A stretch of DNA of 64,000 nucleotides, from NCBI RefSeq assembly GCF_902364025.1, contig NZ_CABJCG010000008.1, forward strand, positions 186,001 through 250,000, given 5' to 3'. The translations under genes were made by a program, and so were the position numbers. Positions 8,484-16,904 of the stretch are shown piece after piece. The notes under the pieces were generated by a model. The model had not been told where the DNA came from and searched no databases. It was given only the letters and a program-made list of their open reading frames with translations. How positions within the stretch are numbered: position 1 is the stretch's first letter; every line of letters starts with the position of its first letter. Source of the stretch: Enterocloster lavalensis (GTDB lineage: Bacteria > Bacillota > Clostridia > Lachnospirales > Lachnospiraceae).

Positions 8484-8644
8484 TGCAATATCCAATATAT
8501 CGGTTGACTTGATCATAGCACACTTCCAACCGATATGCAATATATTAATTTTATTTTTTCGTCTAAATTAGTGTTAGTTTTCTCTATAATTCAACATTAT
8601 TTGGTGAAAATTATATTGCATATTTAGGGGATATCAAGTAGAAT
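8484..8644. promoter_or_regulatory. Divergent dpaL/gntR promoters with shared operator repeats
   Basis: Minus-strand dpaL promoter: -35 TTGCAT (8540-8535), 17-bp spacer, -10 TATGAT (8517-8512). Plus-strand gntR promoter: -35 TTGCAT (8616-8621), 17-bp spacer, -10 TAGAAT (8639-8644). Both -35 boxes lie inside the same 11-mer, ATATTGCATAT, found at 8613-8623 and in inverted orientation at 8533-8543. TGCAATAT occurs again at 8484-8491. A 10-bp perfect inverted repeat, ATATCGGTTG / CAACCGATAT (8497-8506, 8527-8536), surrounds the dpaL -10. This arrangement suits a repressor that controls both directions. Confidence 0.7.
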
Positions 8645-8675
8645 TATATTAAAATCAAGAAGGGGAGGGGTGCAC

Positions 8676-9332
8676 ATGCCAATACCCAAAAAGACAGAGA
8701 CCATCAACCGCACCACCGCCAAAGAGCGGGTTTATACCATACTGCAGCAATGGATCGTGGACGGCACACTGGAGCCGGGGGAGCGTTTAAACGACGCCGA
8801 TCTGGCCAAGTATTTCAGCGTGTCCCGCACGCCCGTGCGGGAGGCCATTCAGATGCTGAACGAACAGAAGCTGGTGGAGATCGTTCCCTCCAGCGGCACC
8901 TTTGTAGCGCCCATCAATCAGGAGGACATCAAGCACGTGTACCAGCTCCTGGGCGGGCTTCAGGCCCTGGCGCTGAAGCTATCCATCGGTTCTGTGACCG
9001 CAGAGGACCTGGAACATCTGAATTCCCTGAACGAGAATTTTCTCCGCTGCGCCCAGATGGGAGCCGTCCCCGCCACCATAGAGGCAGACTACCAGTTCCA
9101 CCGCTACCTCTGCCAGCTGTCCGGGAATCCCTACCTGGTGAACTACTCGGACCAGCTGTCCATCCACGTGAGCCGCAACGAGAACCGTTTTTTCAAAATC
9201 TATACCACCCCGGAGGTCAGCTACGCCAGCCACAAGCGGATCATCGAGGCCCTTCGCTCCGGCGACCTGGAGACCGCCCAGACGGAGATCGAGGCCAACT
9301 GGGCCGTGTCTACGATGCAGGGCGGGAGCTGA
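8676..9332 (+). CDS. GntR family regulator, FCD (FadR C-terminal) subfamily
   Basis: A 218-residue DNA-binding protein. The N-terminal winged helix (about 15-80) includes GERLNDADLAKYFSVS and RTPVREAIQMLNEQKLVEI, typical of GntR proteins. The C-terminal all-helical FCD domain (about 90-210) contains the FHRYLCQLSGNPYL segment and a terminal SHKRIIEALRSGD helix, where FCD proteins bind small acids through metal-held His residues. The ATG at 8676 follows AGGGGAGGG; a GTG two codons upstream is a weaker choice. It is divergent from dpaL and probably represses that operon and itself until diaminopropionate or a related compound appears. Confidence 0.88.
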   Translation: MPIPKKTETINRTTAKERVYTILQQWIVDGTLEPGERLNDADLAKYFSVSRTPVREAIQMLNEQKLVEIVPSSGTFVAPINQEDIKHVYQLLGGLQALALKLSIGSVTAEDLEHLNSLNENFLRCAQMGAVPATIEADYQFHRYLCQLSGNPYLVNYSDQLSIHVSRNENRFFKIYTTPEVSYASHKRIIEALRSGDLETAQTEIEANWAVSTMQGGS

Positions 9333-9339
9333 GATGCCA

Positions 9340-9375
9340 TTACGCCGGACGGTCATCCCTGACCGTCCGGCGTAA
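9340..9375. terminator. Perfect 16-bp hairpin between convergent genes
   Basis: Positions 9340-9355 and 9360-9375 are perfect inverse complements with a 4-nt loop. The hairpin sits between the stop of the GntR gene and the stop of the last epimerase gene on the other strand. No long T-run follows on either side, but the stability and position fit a bidirectional terminator. Confidence 0.65.
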
Positions 9376-9408
9376 TCCGGTTATTCCAATATTCAATGAT
9401 TCTCCCCT

Positions 9409-10200
9409 CTATGCCAGCGTACGTCCGAATTTCAGGCTGCGCTCCATACATTCGAAGGGATCCCTGGTGCAATATTCCTGACCCAGGGTAATCCAGCGGC
9501 ATCCCGCCTCCTCCAGCGCTGGCATAAAATCTGCAAAATCAAATACGCCGTCCCCAACCGGACAGTTCTCACGGACCGGATAGAAGAAATGAACTTCCCC
9601 CACCGCAATCCGCTGATCCCGGAACCGCACCACCGGCATACGGCCGGAAAGGCGTTTTATAATCTGTTTCGGTTCCACGCCCGCCTTCACCAGGTGATAC
9701 AGATCCACTTCAAACTGTACGGTCCGGCCATTGAAATCTTCCTCCAGATTTTCAAATCCCCATCTGCCGTCCGATTCCCGGACAAACTCATGGCTGCGAA
9801 GGCTGTACAAGCCGGTCAGGCCATTTTCGGAGAGCGTCTCTCCTACCTCCAGGGCCTTGGCCGCGAAACGGTGGAATCCGCCGGGGCCTGCATTGTTAAA
9901 GCTGTAACTGCCGGTAATCGTGCCAATCCCCACATAACCGGTGCCAAACGCCTTAGCTTCATCGATCATTCCGTTCAGATCATATCCGGTCCGGCCAAAG
10001 GGAGAACGCACGGAACACACGGACAATCCCAGCTGGCAAAGTCTTTCTTTCAGTTCCCCACGGTCCGCCGCCTTGATCAGCGTGCTCTCCAGCTCCACAC
10101 CGTCATAGCCCATTTCCCGAATTTTTCCCAGAGTCTCAAACAATTCGTCCGGGGTTCTGCAATAGTCCCGCAGAGTAAATAATTGCGCGGCAAGTTTCAT
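9409..10200 (-). CDS. Sugar phosphate isomerase/epimerase-like TIM barrel (divergent copy)
   Basis: A 263-residue xylose-isomerase-like TIM barrel (AP endonuclease 2 superfamily), last gene of a five-gene operon and paralogous to its upstream neighbour (shared MFTVRE/LFTLRD start, IR-MG/GYDGVELES pattern and a C-terminal DPFECMERSLKFG like DPFDCLKDAYVEL). Strikingly, the usual metal-ligand stretch HVKDF of the neighbour is RFRDQR here, and the HSHSFEF segment is LRSHEF, so the metal site may be altered. It could be a non-standard epimerase, a binding partner or an isomerase with other chemistry. The ATG at 10200 follows GGGAGGAGGT; a longer in-frame start is unlikely. The substrate is unknown. 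Confidence 0.75.
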   Translation of the reverse strand: MKLAAQLFTLRDYCRTPDELFETLGKIREMGYDGVELESTLIKAADRGELKERLCQLGLSVCSVRSPFGRTGYDLNGMIDEAKAFGTGYVGIGTITGSYSFNNAGPGGFHRFAAKALEVGETLSENGLTGLYSLRSHEFVRESDGRWGFENLEEDFNGRTVQFEVDLYHLVKAGVEPKQIIKRLSGRMPVVRFRDQRIAVGEVHFFYPVRENCPVGDGVFDFADFMPALEEAGCRWITLGQEYCTRDPFECMERSLKFGRTLA

Positions 10201-10217
10201 CGCTCTACCTCCTCCCA

Positions 10218-11009
10218 TCACTCTTCCACAATTCGTTTCAGCTCCACATATGCATCTTTTAAGCAGTCAAAGGGATCCCTCAGACAGCGGTCCTGCTCAA
10301 TCGCCAGATACTTCACACCGGTGCGCTGGCAGACCTCCAGCAGAGGCCGGTAATCGATATTTCCCTCTCCGATGGTTCCGGTCATACACTCGCACTCTCC
10401 GAAGTAACCGATCCTTGTGGTGAAATCTTTGACATGAAGCACTTCCATGCGTCCCGCCACCTTTTCCATATACTTCGGATGGTTGATCCCGCCATAGCGC
10501 ATCCAGAACGAATCCTGAATAAAGTGGAATCCCTCCGGGTCCGTCTCCTCGATCAGCCGGTCATACATGTACCTTCCCTGATAGCGGATAAACTCAAAAC
10601 TGTGACTGTGGTAGGCAAACGTCATACCTTCCCGTTTCAGCTCCTGAACCACCGGTTTGATATCCCGGATAAAGCGGGTATATCCCTCATAACCGTCGTC
10701 CAGATAACGGTTGTCCAGATTTCCCAGACCGATGCTGTCGCAACCCCACGCGTGATGCTCCCGGATCAACGCCGGAAGATCATTAAAAATGCGGTCCATG
10801 GGCGAATGCGTGACAAACACATGCATGTCCAGTTCCTTTAACAGTGCTGTAATAAAATCGGGATCAATCCCAGTCCCCACGCGGGAAAACTGCACGTCCC
10901 GGCACCCCATGTCCCGGATCCGCCTCATGCTCTGCTCCAGTCCTTCTGCAGTCTGTATAAACTCGCGCACCGTAAACATTTGAACCGCCGGTATCAAATT
11001 GTATGGCAT
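10218..11009 (-). CDS. Sugar phosphate isomerase/epimerase, TIM barrel
   Basis: A 263-residue TIM-barrel enzyme of the xylose isomerase-like group, which epimerises or isomerises sugars and polyols (inosose isomerase, tagatose/psicose epimerase and hydroxypyruvate isomerase relatives). Likely metal-site segments are intact: FAYHSHSFEF, HFIQDSFWM, VLHVKDF and AIEQDR. The length is normal. The gene is fourth in an operon after a Gfo/Idh oxidoreductase, an M20 carbamoylase and an ATC-hydrolase-family gene. Pairing of such an epimerase with a Gfo/Idh dehydrogenase is common in pathways for inositols, keto-sugars and modified glycosides, so a cyclic polyol or oxidised sugar is a reasonable substrate class; this is inference. 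Confidence 0.82.
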   Translation of the reverse strand: MPYNLIPAVQMFTVREFIQTAEGLEQSMRRIRDMGCRDVQFSRVGTGIDPDFITALLKELDMHVFVTHSPMDRIFNDLPALIREHHAWGCDSIGLGNLDNRYLDDGYEGYTRFIRDIKPVVQELKREGMTFAYHSHSFEFIRYQGRYMYDRLIEETDPEGFHFIQDSFWMRYGGINHPKYMEKVAGRMEVLHVKDFTTRIGYFGECECMTGTIGEGNIDYRPLLEVCQRTGVKYLAIEQDRCLRDPFDCLKDAYVELKRIVEE

Positions 11010-11025
11010 AACAATTCCTCCTCTC

Positions 11026-11529
11026 TCAATCTGTCTCCTGCTCTCCGTCCTTCATCCGGAATATAAAGTGACATCTGCCCTTATCGAAAAAATGTTCGTC
11101 GTGGCAGCATTCCATCTGTTTATTGTATCCCCGTGCAATGGACGGATCGATCAGCTCACAATAGTGGATTCCATATTCTTCCGTGTGATCGTTCATCCAC
11201 GTCTCAGCAAAAACGCAGCGGTCGAAGTCCTGCTCAATCTCCGTCTCCGTCACCCGGTCCGCACTGTTAAAATAGCCGCTCCTGCCCATATCGTAGCAGG
11301 ACAGGTAGTGGAACAGGTCCGCCTCGTGTCCCATCGCCCTGGCGCGTTCGGCAATATTCCGTCCCCGCGCCGCGCCGAACTGTCTGACTCCCTCCCGCAC
11401 TGCGCGGATTCCCTCGTCCCCAAATTTTTCGCCCACTTCTCTGGCGATACAGGCGAACATCCTTGCAAACAAAATGTACATGTTGGTCTCTTCCAGTTCC
11501 AGCTCCGTCTGTTGATATTCTTTTTCCAT
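11026..11529 (-). CDS. L-2-amino-thiazoline-4-carboxylate (ATC) hydrolase family protein
   Basis: A 167-residue cytoplasmic protein. The pattern GVRQFGAARGRNIAERA, then a WMNDHTEEYGIHYCELIDPS segment, a RGYN stretch and a C-terminal DKGRCHFIFRM matches what I know of the ATC hydrolase family. In Pseudomonas this enzyme (AtcB) opens the thiazoline ring of ATC to N-carbamoyl-L-cysteine. The next gene upstream in the operon, 5 nt away, is an M20 carbamoylase-type hydrolase, the type that performs the following step to cysteine (AtcC). The pairing supports a ring-opening plus decarbamoylation pair. Many family members in gut Clostridia have no proven substrate, so the true ring compound is open. 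There are conserved Cys and His near the C-terminus (MECCHDEHFF). Confidence 0.75.
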   Translation of the reverse strand: MEKEYQQTELELEETNMYILFARMFACIAREVGEKFGDEGIRAVREGVRQFGAARGRNIAERARAMGHEADLFHYLSCYDMGRSGYFNSADRVTETEIEQDFDRCVFAETWMNDHTEEYGIHYCELIDPSIARGYNKQMECCHDEHFFDKGRCHFIFRMKDGEQETD

Positions 11530-11534
11530 TTTCT

Positions 11535-12770
11535 CTACTCCTCATCCAGCATACGGATTACCTCGTACAGCACATTCGCGCCCTTCTCCATGTCCTCAAA
11601 CGCAACCAGTTCATCAGGATGATGGGTCAACCCCTCGTGGCTGGGTAGGAAAATCATTCCCGCAGGCCATATGCGCTTAAAGATCATGGCATCGTGCCCG
11701 GCCCCACTGTTCATACGCATATGGCTGTAGCCCAGCTTTGCCGCCGCCTCCTCCACAAGGTCCTCAATATGAGAATCTGTGGGGACGTGTTCCCGATGCA
11801 CCGCTTCCTGCACATTGATCTCCACACGGCATTTTACCGCCACCTGCTTTGCCGTCTCAACGGTGTAGCGGATCAGGTCCGCCCGGGCAGCCTCGTCGCA
11901 AGTCCTGATATCCAGAGTGAAATCGCACTCGCTCGGAATGCAGTTCGTGGAACCGGGAAGCAGATTCAACCTTCCGGTGGTGACCGTGGCGATTCCGTTG
12001 TAATGCTGCGCCGCATAGCGCGTCACAGCGCAGATCAGCTCAAACGCCCCCACGCCGGCATCGTGCCGTACATCCATGGGGATTGTTCCGGGATGGCTGG
12101 CCACCCCGTGAACCGACACCTCCAGCCAGGAGATAGCCACAATATTTTCCACAATTCCGATGGATTTCCCGGCATTTTCCAGAATTGGTCCCTGTTCCGC
12201 GTGAAGCTCTATAAACGCTTTTACCTTATCCTGCCTGCGGCAGGCTCCCGCCGGATCGCCGGTCAGGCCGTAATTGCGGATGGTCTCACGAAGGGTGAGT
12301 CCGTCCTCCAGCCCCTTCACACTGTCCAACTGCGCCTCCCCAAAGCTGCCCTCCATAAACTGACTGCCAATCAGCACCTGACCGAACCGCGTACCCTCCT
12401 CGCCAATGGTGCCAAGAACTTCATAGGTATGTTTCAGCGGCTTTTTACTCTCCTGAATCATCCGTGCTGCCTCCAGAGCGCAGACAACCCCCGCGATTCC
12501 GTCGAACGCGCCGGAACATTTCACGGAATCCAGATGGGAGCCGGAGATAATGGACGGAGCCTCCGGGTCGTTCCCCCGCAGAACTCCAAAGAGATTTCCC
12601 ACCGTATCCTCCCGGACTTCCAGGCCAAACTCCGCCATGCGCCCCTTCATGTATTCTACGCCCTCTCTGTATTCCGGGGTATAGCTGGGACGCTGGGTTC
12701 CGGCGGCGCACGGCTCGCTGATTTTCCTCAGGGTTTCGATATCCTGATGCATCCTTTTCTGGTCCGCCAT
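11535..12770 (-). CDS. M20 Zn-dependent hydrolase, hydantoinase/carbamoylase family
   Basis: A 411-residue amidohydrolase of the N-carbamoyl-L-amino acid hydrolase / allantoate amidohydrolase / beta-ureidopropionase group. Metal-site motifs are visible: ISGSHLDSV (His, Asp), FDGIAGVVCALEA, TIGEEGTRFG with the acid/base Glu pair, FIELHAEQGPIL and a C-terminal MIFLPSHEGLTHHPDE. It releases CO2 and ammonia from a carbamoyl amine. The chosen ATG overlaps the upstream Gfo/Idh stop (TGATG), showing translational coupling, and the ATC-hydrolase-family gene follows after 5 nt. The two hydrolases probably act one after the other. Substrate candidates are N-carbamoyl-cysteine-like ureides; the motifs alone do not separate members of this family. 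Confidence 0.85.
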   Translation of the reverse strand: MADQKRMHQDIETLRKISEPCAAGTQRPSYTPEYREGVEYMKGRMAEFGLEVREDTVGNLFGVLRGNDPEAPSIISGSHLDSVKCSGAFDGIAGVVCALEAARMIQESKKPLKHTYEVLGTIGEEGTRFGQVLIGSQFMEGSFGEAQLDSVKGLEDGLTLRETIRNYGLTGDPAGACRRQDKVKAFIELHAEQGPILENAGKSIGIVENIVAISWLEVSVHGVASHPGTIPMDVRHDAGVGAFELICAVTRYAAQHYNGIATVTTGRLNLLPGSTNCIPSECDFTLDIRTCDEAARADLIRYTVETAKQVAVKCRVEINVQEAVHREHVPTDSHIEDLVEEAAAKLGYSHMRMNSGAGHDAMIFKRIWPAGMIFLPSHEGLTHHPDELVAFEDMEKGANVLYEVIRMLDEE

Positions 12771-13918
12771 CACTTCGTCTCCTCTTCTATCTTCTTGTGG
12801 AGCTCATCCAAAAACAAATCTCCGTCAAAGGGTATCTCTACCTCTTTCCCCAGCCAGTCCGAGAGGTACATCGCATTGGCCAGCGTAAGTCCCCGGATTC
12901 CCTCGGAACCGGGCGCCACCAGCGGCGTTTTATGTAAAATAGCCCCGGCAAAATTTTCCGTCACCTGCTGGTGCTGGATTCCCCACAAATCCGGGAACTC
13001 AAAGGTTTCCTCGCTACAGATATCCTTCAGCTTTCCCCCGCGCACCAGACGCTTTGCATCTTCAAAATCCATGCGGGCGTTCATCTCCGTCTCCGATTCC
13101 TCCAGGACCTTCACTGTGGCTTTCGTACTGTTTTCCACATAGATTTTTCCCTTGTCACAGAGAATTTCCAGCCGGTCCGATCCCAGAACGTCGTGGGTGC
13201 AGCTGATAAACACGCCGGTTCCACCGTTGGGAAATTCCATATACGCGGTCACGTCGTCCTCCACCGTGATATTCCGGTGAGAACCATAACGCAGATAACC
13301 GCGCACCTTGCCAGGCATACCGCAGATCCACTGCAAAAGATCCACCTGATGGGGCGCCTGATTGGCCAGCACTCCGCCTCCCTCCCCCTGCCAGGTGGCG
13401 CGCCAGGAACTCTGCTCATAATATTTCTGTGGTCTCCACCATGTGGTGATAATCCAGGTCACACGGCGCAGGCCGCCCAAGCGTCCGCTGTCCATAATCT
13501 CTTTAATTTTCTGATACAGCGGGTTCATCCTCTGGTTGAACATCATGCCGAATACCAGCTCCGGATGCCGGGCCGCCGTCTCGTTCATCGCCTCCACGGC
13601 CTTTGTGTACACCCCGGCGGGTTTCTCCACCAGCGTGTGCAGCCCCGCTTCCAGAGCCTCCACCGCGATCACCGGGTGGAAATAATGGGGCGTTGCAATC
13701 AGCACAGCGTCCACCTTTCCCGAGGCGATCAGTTCCTTATAATCTGTAAAAACCGCCACTGTTTCCTTCAGGTTCTCCTGCGCCCACTGCACGCGCTCCG
13801 GACTGATATCGCAGACCGCAGAGAGCACGGCTCCCCGGATCTTTCCCTCCTCCATCCACTTCGCATGGTTGGAGCCCATCGTGCCAATGCCGATGATTCC
13901 AAAACGTACCTGATCCAT
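12770..13918 (-). CDS. Gfo/Idh/MocA family oxidoreductase
   Basis: A 382-residue NAD(P)-dependent oxidoreductase acting on sugars or polyols. The Rossmann fold opens with IIGIGTMGSNHAKWM (glycine motif), and the catalytic VEKPAGVYTKA box (Lys of EKP) follows near residue 100. The C-terminal alpha/beta domain contains WITTWWRPQKYYEQS and GGGVLANQAPHQVDL, the usual substrate-site region with a His near residue 185. It is the first gene of a five-gene operon and is transcribed from a well-defined promoter that shares a 35-bp element with the ABC transporter operon. A second paralogue lies at 21-22 kb. Together they suggest oxidation at a ring hydroxyl before elimination or epimerisation. Confidence 0.88.
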   Translation of the reverse strand: MDQVRFGIIGIGTMGSNHAKWMEEGKIRGAVLSAVCDISPERVQWAQENLKETVAVFTDYKELIASGKVDAVLIATPHYFHPVIAVEALEAGLHTLVEKPAGVYTKAVEAMNETAARHPELVFGMMFNQRMNPLYQKIKEIMDSGRLGGLRRVTWIITTWWRPQKYYEQSSWRATWQGEGGGVLANQAPHQVDLLQWICGMPGKVRGYLRYGSHRNITVEDDVTAYMEFPNGGTGVFISCTHDVLGSDRLEILCDKGKIYVENSTKATVKVLEESETEMNARMDFEDAKRLVRGGKLKDICSEETFEFPDLWGIQHQQVTENFAGAILHKTPLVAPGSEGIRGLTLANAMYLSDWLGKEVEIPFDGDLFLDELHKKIEEETK

Positions 13919-13960
13919 TCTTAACCTCCTCTGGACTTCTCACTGCTCACCGATAACTTG

Positions 13961-14029
13961 AGTATAACACAGCGGACATCACATTTCAATAATTTTTCAT
14001 TGCAATAATTATTTTTTATTGTTATAATT
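13961..14029. promoter_or_regulatory. Promoter of the Gfo/Idh operon with shared AT-rich element
   Basis: Minus-strand promoter: -35 TTGAAA (13989-13984), 17-bp spacer, -10 TATACT (13966-13961). Immediately upstream of and overlapping the -35 lies a 35-bp element at 13987-14021. It is made of two adjacent units that start with CAATAATT and end with ATTG. The same element (27 of 35 positions identical) sits at the same distance from the -35 of the ABC transporter operon at 19.4 kb. The S9 peptidase gene is divergent from it. Confidence 0.75.
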
Positions 14030-14069
14030 GACCCAACACAATCCAAAACGCACACAGAAAGGAGTCATT

Positions 14070-15965
14070 ATGCTGTCAATACAACCTCAGGATTTCCGCT
14101 CTCTCTCCTATCCGTCCGATTTGAAGCTCTCCCCGGACGGGCGGTTCTGCGCCTGGCTGGAACACATGGCGGATCCGGCCGGAAATTCCTATCAGGCGCA
14201 GATCGCCGTCTCCCCCTCCGGCTGCAGCTCGCCCCGTTATGTTGCCGCCGCGCAAAAGCCCTCCCACCTCTCCTGGGGCGCTGACGGCCGCCTGTTATAC
14301 CTTTGCGCCGGCCCGGACGGGGCAGAAATCCACAGCCTGAACCCTGCTTCCGGCGAGGACCTGCCTGAGGCCCAACTGCCGTTCCCAGCGCAGAATTTCT
14401 ATCCGGCCGGCAAATGGGGTTATGTAGTGCTGGCAGTGGAGAACTTCCGGCCGTCTGTCACCGAGGAAGCTGACGTGTTCGACGAAATTCCGTTCTGGGC
14501 CAATGGCCGCGGTATTACAAACGGCAAACGGACCCGGCTCTATCTGTGGCAGGAGGGCAGGATCACCCCCATTTCTCCTGAGGACAGCGAAATCGGAATC
14601 TGCACCGTCTCCCCGGACGAAGTGCTCTACACCTTGCGGCCTCGCATTGACAAAAAGATGAAATTCGCCGCTCTGCGCCGGTATGATCTCTCCCTCGGCA
14701 CCACATCGGAACTGATTGGCCCTGACCGGTACGATATCTTTCACGTCTGCCGCCTGGGCGGCCGCGTTCTGGTCTGCGCCACCGATATGGCGATTTGGGG
14801 AAATGTCCAGAATCCCGACTTCTTTTGGGCCGAATCGGAAGGGCTCATCCCCCTTGCCGCCCCCGACCTGGGCGTAACCAACGACGTGACCTCGGATGCG
14901 CGCTATGGCTCCTGCGGACAGTGGGCCGTCTGCGGGCAGAAGCTCCTCTTTATCGCCGTCACCCGCCGCGGCAGCCGCATGTACGCTCTGGACTGCACAG
15001 GCGGCATCTCTCCACTGACTCCGGACGACGGACGCGCCATCGCCGGATTGGACGCGGCCGGAGGAAGAATCGCCTGGGTAGAGGAGACGCCCCTGCGCAG
15101 CGGCGAAATTTTCTGCGGACAAACGCCTGGACAAGGGCTACGCCTCTCATCGGCAAACGACGGCTATTTCCACAGCCACCGCGTACTGCCGCCGGAATCA
15201 TTTACATTTCGTACCTCTTCGGGCGAGGAAATCGACGGCTATGTAATCATCCCCGCAGATTTTGATCCCACGGGCAGTTACCCCGGCGTGCTGCAAATAC
15301 ACGGCGGGCCCAAGCTGGCCTACGGCGGCATCTTCCATCTGGAAATGCAGGCCATGGCGGCTCGGGGCTGGTTTGTACTGTTCTGCAATCCACATGGCAG
15401 CGATGGACGCGGCAGCAGCTTCATGGATCTCCGCGGAATGTATGGAACCTCGGATTACAGGGATCTTATGGAATTCACGGACGAAGCGCTCAGGCGTTTT
15501 CCCCAGCTGGACGGCACCCGCCTGGCATCCTGCGGCGGTTCTTACGGCGGCTTTATGGTCAACTGGATCATCGGCCACACCCACCGATTTTGCTGCGCCA
15601 TATCCCAGCGCTGCATCAGTAACTGGATCTCCATGTTCAACACCGGCGATACCGGATACCGTTTTGTGGCCGACCAACTGGACGGCACCCCATGGTCCGC
15701 GCAGCAGCGTTTTATCGGGCAATCGCCGGTAATGTATGCCGACAGGGTCCGAACCCCCACCCTGTTCATCCACGCGGACCAGGACTACCGCTGCCCCATG
15801 GGGGAAGGGCTTCAGATGTTCACTGCCCTCCGCTATTTCGGAATCGAGGCGCGGATGTGTCTGATTCACGGAGAAAACCATGAACTAAGCCGCGCAGGCC
15901 GTCCCCGCCAGCGTCTGAGAAGGCTGACGGAACTTTTTGAATGGCTGGACCGGTATCTGCGCTGA
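14070..15965 (+). CDS. S9 family prolyl oligopeptidase-like serine peptidase
   Basis: A 631-residue cytoplasmic enzyme with an N-terminal beta-propeller (about 1-375, WD40-like/PD40 repeats such as LSPDGRFCAWLE) and a C-terminal alpha/beta hydrolase domain. The catalytic triad is visible: Ser491 in GGSYGGFM, Asp572 in HADQDYRCP and His604 in HGENHELSR. There is no signal peptide. The ATG at 14070 follows AAAGGAG; a longer reading lacks a ribosome site. It is transcribed divergently from the Gfo/Idh operon and converges on the ABC importer. The importer may thus bring in an amino-acid or peptide conjugate whose amide bond this enzyme cuts. Acylaminoacyl peptidases share this layout. Confidence 0.9.
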   Translation: MLSIQPQDFRSLSYPSDLKLSPDGRFCAWLEHMADPAGNSYQAQIAVSPSGCSSPRYVAAAQKPSHLSWGADGRLLYLCAGPDGAEIHSLNPASGEDLPEAQLPFPAQNFYPAGKWGYVVLAVENFRPSVTEEADVFDEIPFWANGRGITNGKRTRLYLWQEGRITPISPEDSEIGICTVSPDEVLYTLRPRIDKKMKFAALRRYDLSLGTTSELIGPDRYDIFHVCRLGGRVLVCATDMAIWGNVQNPDFFWAESEGLIPLAAPDLGVTNDVTSDARYGSCGQWAVCGQKLLFIAVTRRGSRMYALDCTGGISPLTPDDGRAIAGLDAAGGRIAWVEETPLRSGEIFCGQTPGQGLRLSSANDGYFHSHRVLPPESFTFRTSSGEEIDGYVIIPADFDPTGSYPGVLQIHGGPKLAYGGIFHLEMQAMAARGWFVLFCNPHGSDGRGSSFMDLRGMYGTSDYRDLMEFTDEALRRFPQLDGTRLASCGGSYGGFMVNWIIGHTHRFCCAISQRCISNWISMFNTGDTGYRFVADQLDGTPWSAQQRFIGQSPVMYADRVRTPTLFIHADQDYRCPMGEGLQMFTALRYFGIEARMCLIHGENHELSRAGRPRQRLRRLTELFEWLDRYLR

Positions 15966-15975
15966 CTCCGGATAA

Positions 15976-16027
15976 AAACGGCTGATTTCCCAGGACTGTA
16001 AGCCCTTTATGAGGAAATCAGCCGTTT
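15976..16027. terminator. Bidirectional terminator
   Basis: A 15-bp perfect stem, 15976-15990 with 16013-16027, carries AAA on its left end and TTT plus CTTTT on its right. It lies between the converging S9 peptidase and ABC permease stops and can end both transcripts. Confidence 0.8.
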
Positions 16028-16030
16028 CTT

Positions 16031-16888
16031 TTAACCCTTCAGGCCCGACGTGGCCACGCCTTCCACCAAATACTTTTGGAACATCGCGAAAAGAATGAAG
16101 GCCGGCAGCAAAGACAATGCCGCCATAGCGAACATCGCGCCCCAGTCCGACTGCGAGGAGGGATCCGAGAACATCTTTAACGCCATACTGATGGTGTAGG
16201 TCTCCGGTCTGCTCAAGTACAATAGCGGCGCCAGGAAATCCTCCCACCTCCAGATAAAGGAAAAGATAGCGGTGGTAATCAGCGCCGGAGAAATCAGCGG
16301 CAGCATAATCCGGTAAAATACACCAAATGTGGAACATCCGTCGATTCTGGCGGCCTCGTCCAGCTCCGTGGGTATCCCCTGCATAAACTGCATGTCCAGG
16401 AAGATGAAGAAGGCCTGACCGAACCAGTAAGGAACAATCAGCGGCAGGTATGTATTATTCCAGCCAAATTTCTGGAACATCAGAAACTGCGGAACCATGA
16501 TGACCTGGAATGGGAGCATCAGGGTGATCATCATACAGGCAAACCAGACCCGTGAGCCAAAGAAGCGGATTCTGGCAAACCCAAAGGCGATCACCGCCGA
16601 TGACGCCACCGCTCCCACTGTAGCCAGAGCCGTCACAAACAGGGAATTCTTAAAAAACACACCGAAGTGATTGCCGGAAAATCCCTTCCAGCCGTTTCCA
16701 TAGTTTTCAAAGGTCCAGTTTTCCGGCAGCAACTTCGCTGCGCTGGTAAAGATCGATCCGGTCTCCTTAAAGGAGCTAAATACCATCCACAGCATGGGGT
16801 AGAGCATCACATAGCACAGCGCCAGACAGAATATGTGATAGATCACTCTGCCAATCTTTCGCTTGCCACTTACGCCTAATTGGGCCAT
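16031..16888 (-). CDS. Carbohydrate ABC transporter permease (MalG type)
   Basis: A 285-residue inner-membrane permease with six hydrophobic helices. The EAA loop that contacts the ATPase is visible as TELDEAARIDGCSTFGVFYR (about residues 195-214), the MalG/LacG form. It is the third gene of an operon with a partner permease (17 nt upstream) and a lipoprotein binding protein. There is no ATPase gene nearby, so the importer must share an MsmK/UgpC-like ATPase encoded elsewhere, as is usual for sugar importers of Firmicutes. The first Met is preceded by a GGGAGTAAT region. Confidence 0.92.
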   Translation of the reverse strand: MAQLGVSGKRKIGRVIYHIFCLALCYVMLYPMLWMVFSSFKETGSIFTSAAKLLPENWTFENYGNGWKGFSGNHFGVFFKNSLFVTALATVGAVASSAVIAFGFARIRFFGSRVWFACMMITLMLPFQVIMVPQFLMFQKFGWNNTYLPLIVPYWFGQAFFIFLDMQFMQGIPTELDEAARIDGCSTFGVFYRIMLPLISPALITTAIFSFIWRWEDFLAPLLYLSRPETYTISMALKMFSDPSSQSDWGAMFAMAALSLLPAFILFAMFQKYLVEGVATSGLKG

Positions 16889-16904
16889 CTATTACTCCCT
16901 CCTC

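Noticed and set aside
11694..13142. Long plus-strand frame (482 aa) opposite the carbamoylase and Gfo/Idh genes
   Set aside because: Antisense shadow; no domain pattern and it crosses two coupled real genes.
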